From: Pseudomonadota bacterium
Lineage (GTDB): Bacteria > Pseudomonadota > Gammaproteobacteria > Burkholderiales > Ferrovaceae
Assembly (NCBI GenBank): GCA_021805725.1
Contig: JAJZEH010000066.1
Span: forward strand, 1 to 12,519
Direction of reading: 5' to 3'
DNA: 12,519 bases
Shown here: positions 7,756-12,519 of the stretch, in pieces
How the letters are laid out: every line of letters begins with the position of its first letter
Position numbering within the stretch: position 1 is the first letter of the stretch
Notes under the pieces: model-generated
What the model was told of the DNA's origin: nothing
What the model saw: the letters and a program-made list of their open reading frames with translations, nothing else
Database searches by the model: none
Made by a program: the position numbers and the translations under genes

Positions 7756-7769
7756 TCAGCCCCGTTTTT
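7747..7769 (+). terminator. weak candidate terminator for the bepA-like gene, overlapping both stop codons
   Basis: On the plus strand GGGC (7747-7750) can pair with GCCC (7759-7762) around an eight-base loop, followed by CG and five T residues (7765-7769). The loop contains the two back-to-back stop codons (TGATCA). The stem is only four GC pairs, so termination would be inefficient. Confidence 0.3.
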
Positions 7770-10506
7770 GCAGCCGTGCCAGTTGGCCTTGAATCTCTTT
7801 CAGGGTTACAGAGAAGCGTTCCATCCTCTCTCGTTCCTGGGCTACCACCGTAGCAGGTGCGCGCTCCACAAACCCTGGATTGTCGAGCTTGGCCTGAGCC
7901 TTGACGAGATCCTCCTTCAGCTTGGCAATCTGTTTGTTGAGTCTCTCCGTTTCGGCGGCCACGTCAATTTCGATTTTCAGCATCAGCTGGATGTCGCCTA
8001 CCACGGCAACGGGGGCATCGGCATCGGGCAACCCTGCTGACTGTGGCGAGACTTCTGAGAGACGGGCCAAGAATTGCAGGTAACCTTCCAGGCCCGAAAG
8101 CTTTTGGGTGTTACCGCTTGTCAGGAGAGGAACGCGTTCGCCAGGCCCCACGTTCATTTCACTGCGTAGGGTGCGGCATGCGTTGACGAGTTCCTTGAGC
8201 AGCCCCAAGGCTTCCGAAGCAGTCGCGTCGCGCTTTTCATTCTGGGGTTGAGGGTAGGGCTGAAGCATGACGCTGGCCCCCGATTTGCCGGCGAGCGGTG
8301 CAACCCTTTGCCATAACTCTTCCGTGATGAACGGAATGATGGGGTGCGCCAGGCGCAGTGTTGCCTCCAGCACACGAACCAACGTCCGGCGCGTACCGCG
8401 CTGAACTGCATCATCCGCCTGTGCGAGTTGGGTCTTGGCAAGCTCCACATACCAGTCGCAATATTCGTCCCACAGGAATTCATAAAGCGCCCGCGCTGCC
8501 AGGTCAAAACGATAGGTTTTGAACGCTTCGTGCACGGCGGTTTCGGCATCCTGCAAGCGGCTGATGATCCAGCGGTCTGCAACGGACAATGAGACGGGCA
8601 GGGCAGGGTCTAGTCCGCAATCCCGTCCCTCCACGTTCATCAGTACATAGCGTGTGGCATTCCAAAGCTTGTTGCAGAAGTTGCGGTAGCCTTCGCATCG
8701 CTGCAAATCAAACTTAATGTCGCGCCCATGGGTGGCGAGGCTGGCGAAGGTAAAGCGCAACGCGTCGGTGCCAAAACTTGGAATGCCGTCCGGAAATTCC
8801 TTGCGGGTGCTTATTTCAATGGCGGCAGCCTGCCTGGGGTCCATCAAGTTGCTGGTGCGCTTTTGCACCAGCGATTCCAGGCCAATGCCGTCGATCAGGT
8901 CAATGGGGTCCAGGATGTTGCCCTTGGACTTGCTCATTTTCTGACCGTGGGCATCGCGCACCAATCCGGTGACATAGACCTCTTCGAAGGGCACGTGGCC
9001 GGTGAAGTGGGTGGTCATCATGATCATGCGTGCCACCCAGAAGAAGATGATGTCAAAGCCCGTGACCAGCACGCTCGAAGGCAGGAATGTGCCCAGCTCG
9101 GCAGTTTTATCGGGCCATCCCAGCGTGGAAAAAGGCCAGAGTGCCGATGAAAACCATGTGTCGAGAACGTCCTCATCCTGTGTCAGTGTCTTGCCGCCAG
9201 CAATGATGACCGCTTCAGCTTTGGTTTCAGCCACATACACGCGTCCTTCATCGTCATACCAGGCGGGGATGCGGTGCCCCCACCAGAGTTGGCGGGAAAT
9301 GCACCAGTCCTGGATGTTGTCCAGCCAGTGGTTGTAGGTGCTGGTCCAGTTTTCGGGAACGAAACGGATTTTCCCTTCCCTGACGACTGAGAGGGCGTTG
9401 TCAGCCATGCCCGCCATGGAGACAAACCACTGGTCGGAGAGCATGGGTTCGATGACCTGTCGGGTGCGATCCCCACGCGGGACCATCAGCTTGTGCGACT
9501 TCACACTATCCAGCAAACCCTGGGCTTCAAGATCGGCCAGGATGCGGGTACGCGCCTCAAAGCGGTCCATGCCGCGGTAGGCTTTGGGTGCGTTGTCGTT
9601 GATGCGGGCGTCCAGGGTGAAAATGGAAATGGGTTCAAGCTGATGCCGCTGTCCTACCTGGTAGTCGTTGAAATCGTGGGCCGGCGTAATCTTCACGCAG
9701 CCGGTGCCGAAAGCGGGGTCCACATAGGTGTCGGCAATAATGGGAATGTTGCGCCCGGTCAGGGGTAGCAGTACATGCTGTCCGATCATGTGTCGGTAGC
9801 GCGGGTCATCCGGATGAACCGCCACGGCCATGTCACCCAGCATTGTTTCAGGACGGGTGGTGGCCACTACCAGCGCGCCCTGGCCGGATGCGAGCGGATA
9901 ACGAATATGCCAGAGCTTGCCGTCTTCTTCTTCCGACACCACTTCCAGGTCGGACACGGCAGTTTGCAACACGGGGTCCCAGTTGACCAGACGTTTGCCG
10001 CGGTAGATCAGCCCTTCGCGATAAAGCTGCACAAATACCCGAGCCACAGCCCTGCTCAAGCCCTCGTCCATGGTGAAGCGTTCGCGGGACCAATCACAGG
10101 AACTGCCCAGACGGCGCATTTGGCGGGTAATGGTGGAACCCGATTGTTCCTTCCACTGCCATACCCGCTCGAGGAAAGCGTCGCGTCCCATCGTACGGCG
10201 ATCCAGTTGTTGTGCTTCCAGCTGCCTTTCCACCACGATCTGGGTGGCGATGCCGGCATGGTCCGGGCCGGCCTGCCACAACACGTTGTCTCCCATCATG
10301 CGGCGATACCGAATCAAGCAATCCATGAGGGTGTGCTGGAAAGCGTGACCCATGTGCAGCGTGCCGGTGACGTTGGGTGGGGGCAGCAGGATGCAGTATG
10401 GTCTGGCATTTGCATCCATGGAGGCCTTGAAATAGCCGCGTGATTCCCATTCGGCGTACCAGCGGGCCTCGATGGGGTGGGGTTCAAAGCTTTTTGCGAT
10501 TTCCAT
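7756..10506 (-). CDS. valS: valyl-tRNA synthetase
   Basis: This class I aminoacyl-tRNA synthetase charges tRNA-Val and edits misacylated threonine. The 916-residue product shows the class I signature [13 protein letters not shown] (42-54, HMGH form), the connective editing domain with [10 protein letters not shown] (216-225) and [10 protein letters not shown] (276-285), DQWFVSM (358-364), [16 protein letters not shown] (401-416), and KMSKSKGN (523-530). The anticodon-binding domain follows, and a charged C-terminal coiled coil (about 850-916) matches the ValRS tRNA-binding arm. About 25 residues after KMSKS there is an insertion common in beta- and gammaproteobacterial ValRS (around [15 protein letters not shown]). 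The ATG is four bases past the holC stop and is preceded by CUAACCCC, with no Shine-Dalgarno, so translational coupling to holC is likely. It is the last gene of the pepA-holC-valS operon. Confidence 0.98.
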   Translation of the reverse strand: MEIAKSFEPHPIEARWYAEWESRGYFKASMDANARPYCILLPPPNVTGTLHMGHAFQHTLMDCLIRYRRMMGDNVLWQAGPDHAGIATQIVVERQLEAQQLDRRTMGRDAFLERVWQWKEQSGSTITRQMRRLGSSCDWSRERFTMDEGLSRAVARVFVQLYREGLIYRGKRLVNWDPVLQTAVSDLEVVSEEEDGKLWHIRYPLASGQGALVVATTRPETMLGDMAVAVHPDDPRYRHMIGQHVLLPLTGRNIPIIADTYVDPAFGTGCVKITPAHDFNDYQVGQRHQLEPISIFTLDARINDNAPKAYRGMDRFEARTRILADLEAQGLLDSVKSHKLMVPRGDRTRQVIEPMLSDQWFVSMAGMADNALSVVREGKIRFVPENWTSTYNHWLDNIQDWCISRQLWWGHRIPAWYDDEGRVYVAETKAEAVIIAGGKTLTQDEDVLDTWFSSALWPFSTLGWPDKTAELGTFLPSSVLVTGFDIIFFWVARMIMMTTHFTGHVPFEEVYVTGLVRDAHGQKMSKSKGNILDPIDLIDGIGLESLVQKRTSNLMDPRQAAAIEISTRKEFPDGIPSFGTDALRFTFASLATHGRDIKFDLQRCEGYRNFCNKLWNATRYVLMNVEGRDCGLDPALPVSLSVADRWIISRLQDAETAVHEAFKTYRFDLAARALYEFLWDEYCDWYVELAKTQLAQADDAVQRGTRRTLVRVLEATLRLAHPIIPFITEELWQRVAPLAGKSGASVMLQPYPQPQNEKRDATASEALGLLKELVNACRTLRSEMNVGPGERVPLLTSGNTQKLSGLEGYLQFLARLSEVSPQSAGLPDADAPVAVVGDIQLMLKIEIDVAAETERLNKQIAKLKEDLVKAQAKLDNPGFVERAPATVVAQERERMERFSVTLKEIQGQLARLQKRG

Positions 10507-10510
10507 GGGG

Positions 10511-10939
10511 TTAGATCTTTGAATGGCTCAAATCGTGGGAGTGAATTTCAAATCCACGGTCCCTATAAAATATGAAGCGTTCCCTGGCCAGTTTGCGATC
10601 CTGGTCGTCCAGGCTCACGATCTCGATCAGGCGCTCAAATCGCGAAAAATATTCCGGGCGCTCCGGATGCAGGTTGATCAGAATCTGATCGGTACTGGGT
10701 TCCACTGCAGCAGCATCGATAATGATGGGCGTCTCCTTGGCCAGAGCATGGTCCGATTTGCAGTGCGGGATGAACCCTGTCGTAGGGTGAGTCCATAATC
10801 CTTGATCCAGCCTGGAAGCGGCGGCATCATCGGCTACCCGCACCCACACGTTCAAACCGCGATCCCAGGCTTTGCCGATGAGTTGGATGGCGACGGGCAG
10901 CTTGTCCAGTACATGGGTATAAAAATCGATCCGAGTCAC
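10511..10939 (-). CDS. holC: DNA polymerase III subunit chi
   Basis: Chi pairs with psi in the clamp-loader complex and links the replisome to single-stranded-DNA-binding protein. The 142 residues begin [12 protein letters not shown], like the chi N-terminus, and carry [17 protein letters not shown] (43-59), the counterpart of the E. coli LDEALW...FVPH motif. ILINL (86-90) and [14 protein letters not shown] (117-130), matching the E. coli LARERYKAYRVAGF helix, also fit. The start codon is GTG, seven bases after the pepA stop and without a clear Shine-Dalgarno. Its place between pepA and valS is the classic proteobacterial order and supports the call independently of sequence similarity. Confidence 0.95.
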   Translation of the reverse strand: MTRIDFYTHVLDKLPVAIQLIGKAWDRGLNVWVRVADDAAASRLDQGLWTHPTTGFIPHCKSDHALAKETPIIIDAAAVEPSTDQILINLHPERPEYFSRFERLIEIVSLDDQDRKLARERFIFYRDRGFEIHSHDLSHSKI

Positions 10940-10946
10940 GATGCCA

Positions 10947-12434
10947 TTACTGTCCGCTGCGTTGGATCAGGTAGCGGCAAAACAACTTGACCGGACGCCC
11001 TGTGGCTCCCTTGTCCTTGCCGCCCTTGTAGGCGACGCCAGCGATGTCGAGGTGGGCCCAACGCATCTTTCGGGTAAAACGGGCCAGAAAACTCGCTGCG
11101 GTAATGCTGCCACCAGGCCTGCCTGCCACATTGGCCATGTCGGCAAAGTTGGTTTTAAGTCCGTCCTGATACTCTTCCCACAGGGGCATGGGCCAGGCAC
11201 GATCCCCGGTGTAATCGCCTGCTGCCTTCAACTTTTCGCACAGCTTGTCATCGTTGGCAAACAGCCCAGCCGCTTCATGCCCCAGTGCGATGACGCAAGC
11301 GCCCGTCAGGGTGGCCACGTCGATGATGGTGTCGGGTTGAAACTTTTCTGCGTAGGTGAGGGCATCACACAGGATGAGGCGGCCTTCGGCATCCGTATTG
11401 AGAATTTCTATGGTTTGCCCGGACATGCTGCGAACGATGTCGCCCGGCCGAGTGGCATTGCCATCAGGCATGTTTTCACAGGTGGGGATGACGGCAATCA
11501 GGTTAATGGGGAGTTTCATTTCAGCCACGGCGCGCATGGTGCCAAAAACGCTGGCAGCGCCGCACATGTCAAATTTCATCTCGTCCATTTCCGGTGCCGG
11601 CTTAAGCGAAATGCCGCCAGTGTCAAAGGTGATGCCCTTGCCTACCAACACCACCGGTTTCTGGTTTTTTGCCGCGCCGGCGTAGTGCATGACGATCAGC
11701 TTGGGGGGCTGACGGCTGCCTGCGGCCACCGCGAGCAACGCACCCATGCCCAGTTTTTCCATGTGGGCCTGTTCCAGTACTTCAACCTTCAATTTCCATC
11801 GTTTGCCCAAGGATTTTGCGCTTTGGGCAAGATAGGATGGAGTGCAGAGATTGGGGGGCATATTGCCAAGATCGCGTGTCAAAGCCATGCCGTTGGCAAT
11901 GGCCTGGCAGCGTGAGATGAGGGTGGCAAGCGCAGCCGGCTTGATTTTTTCGGAAGCAGGAATGGCCACCTGGGATAGCGTGCAGGCGGGGTCCTGCTTG
12001 TCGGCCACTCTTGTAATGCGATAACTGGATTCACGGACGGTCAGAATCAGTTGCTCCAGACTCCATTCTTCATCGCGATCTGCCACGGAAATTTCTGTGA
12101 GGCAAAACAGCGCGTCCTTGGCGCCTGTGCCATCGAGCGTCTGTACGACGCTGCGCACCAGAGTGCGGTATTCACGGTCATTGAGTTTTTTTTCCGAGCC
12201 GGTGCTCACCAGGAGAACCCTTTCTGCGGCGACTCCAGGAACACCGAAGAGCAGCAGGGACTGGCCCAATTTAGCGGAAAGATCGCCCTGTTTGAGCAGG
12301 CGGGACAGATGCTGTCCTGCCGCGGCGTCCAAGGCCTTGGCGCTCGGCGACAGGCGACGGCCTTCGGCAACACCGACGACGACACATCCGGTACGGACTT
12401 TCTCGGGCGATTGAGCTTTTATGCTAAATTCCAC
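10947..12434 (-). CDS. pepA: leucyl aminopeptidase, M17 family (PepA/cytosol aminopeptidase)
   Basis: This cytosolic two-metal aminopeptidase releases N-terminal residues from peptides. E. coli PepA also binds DNA in plasmid-multimer resolution and in carAB control. The 495 residues (E. coli 503) contain the active-site segments VGKGITFDTGGISLKP (264-279) and MKFDMCGAASV (286-296), and the M17 signature NTDAEGRL (346-353). Metal and catalytic equivalents K266, D271, K278, D289, D348, E350 and R352 are all visible. I chose GTG at 12434, giving (M)EFSIKAQSPEK, because GGAGA lies six bases upstream and this is the usual family start. The open frame runs on to a TTG at 12509, which would overlap the divergent lptF and is not family-like. 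It is the first gene of the operon with holC and valS. Confidence 0.97.
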   Translation of the reverse strand: MEFSIKAQSPEKVRTGCVVVGVAEGRRLSPSAKALDAAAGQHLSRLLKQGDLSAKLGQSLLLFGVPGVAAERVLLVSTGSEKKLNDREYRTLVRSVVQTLDGTGAKDALFCLTEISVADRDEEWSLEQLILTVRESSYRITRVADKQDPACTLSQVAIPASEKIKPAALATLISRCQAIANGMALTRDLGNMPPNLCTPSYLAQSAKSLGKRWKLKVEVLEQAHMEKLGMGALLAVAAGSRQPPKLIVMHYAGAAKNQKPVVLVGKGITFDTGGISLKPAPEMDEMKFDMCGAASVFGTMRAVAEMKLPINLIAVIPTCENMPDGNATRPGDIVRSMSGQTIEILNTDAEGRLILCDALTYAEKFQPDTIIDVATLTGACVIALGHEAAGLFANDDKLCEKLKAAGDYTGDRAWPMPLWEEYQDGLKTNFADMANVAGRPGGSITAASFLARFTRKMRWAHLDIAGVAYKGGKDKGATGRPVKLFCRYLIQRSGQ

Positions 12435-12440
12435 AGTATC

Positions 12441-12445
12441 TCTCC
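12441..12445 (-). promoter_or_regulatory. ribosome binding site deciding the GTG start of pepA
   Basis: On the minus strand GGAGA is followed by GATACT and then GTG at 12434. No comparable site precedes the longer alternative start at 12509. Confidence 0.65.
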
Positions 12446-12483
12446 AGGCGATTTGCTTAATATTGCGAATAAAAACGGAAATT

Positions 12484-12519
12484 ATGATCTTCAGTCGTTC
12501 GCTTCGCAAGGAATTCAGC
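12484..12519 (+). CDS. lptF: LPS export permease LptF, N-terminal fragment (12 codons, runs off the right edge)
   Basis: The twelve codons read MIFSRSLRKEFS, which matches the start of betaproteobacterial LptF proteins (MIFxRSLxxE). LptF is one of the two inner-membrane permeases of the LptB2FG transporter that extracts lipopolysaccharide for export. The position divergent from pepA is the usual proteobacterial arrangement and is the main support for so short a fragment. The gap to pepA is 49 bases, with no promoter I can call with confidence on either strand. Only the weak CGGA precedes the ATG as a possible ribosome binding site. Confidence 0.65.
   Translation, partial: MIFSRSLRKEFS

Noticed and set aside
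10345..10356. HMGH instead of HIGH in the valyl-tRNA synthetase signature
   Set aside because: HMGH is a common form in bacterial ValRS and is not an anomaly.
9775..10443. 222-codon plus-strand open frame opposite valS
   Set aside because: It is antisense to the conserved catalytic core of valS; the product is composition-like, rich in H, G and A, with no domain or ribosome binding site.
10941..11915. 324-codon plus-strand open frame opposite pepA
   Set aside because: It is antisense to the M17 catalytic domain and has no family resemblance or start signal.
12435..12509. 25-codon N-terminal extension of pepA from a TTG
   Set aside because: It overlaps the divergent lptF start. The GTG at 12434 has a clear ribosome binding site and gives the family N-terminus.
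1..12519. Defence system, mobile element, biosynthetic cluster or CRISPR array
   Set aside because: Every gene-sized stretch is accounted for by recognisable core metabolism, replication, envelope or transport genes. There are no transposases, integrases, repeat arrays or compositional islands.

Overview
This is ordinary chromosomal, housekeeping-type DNA from a proteobacterium, most likely a betaproteobacterium. The evidence is the gene order lptF | pepA-holC-valS, a homodimeric AceE-type pyruvate dehydrogenase E1, a BepA-like M48 peptidase divergent from moaC, and an LptF N-terminus (MIFSRSLRKE) of the betaproteobacterial type. Base composition is moderate to high GC. Coding density is very high: only about 260 of 12519 bases lie outside the genes called here. 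There are no tRNA or rRNA genes, insertion sequences, CRISPR arrays or phage genes.

Layout. Left block, minus strand: aceE (876-3533), followed two bases later by the N-terminal 291 residues of an APC/KUP-superfamily permease resembling the potassium importer KimA, which runs off the left edge. Divergent from aceE on the plus strand is a two-gene operon: a short PTB/PTA-type phosphate acyltransferase (3642-4568) and acetate kinase (4576-5712). The 108-base gap between aceE and the acyltransferase gene must hold the promoters for both directions. Together these genes can connect pyruvate, acetyl-CoA, acetyl phosphate and acetate/ATP.

Middle block: moaC (molybdenum cofactor synthesis, minus strand) ends exactly where ackA ends. 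moaC is divergent from a BepA-like periplasmic metallopeptidase with a TPR tail (plus strand). That gene in turn ends exactly where valS ends. Both convergent junctions have zero intergenic bases. At the second, a strong hairpin that would serve the valS operon lies inside the last codons of the bepA-like gene.

Right block, minus strand: pepA, holC and valS (leucyl aminopeptidase, DNA polymerase III chi subunit, valyl-tRNA synthetase) form a tight operon with gaps of 7 and 4 bases. A 49-base gap separates pepA from the first 12 codons of a divergent lptF at the right edge.

I did not find an undescribed multi-gene system. The observations most worth checking are the KimA-like transporter coupled to aceE in the place where aceF is usual, the zero-gap bepA/valS junction with nested opposing terminators, and the variant residues at conserved positions of the acetate kinase active site.
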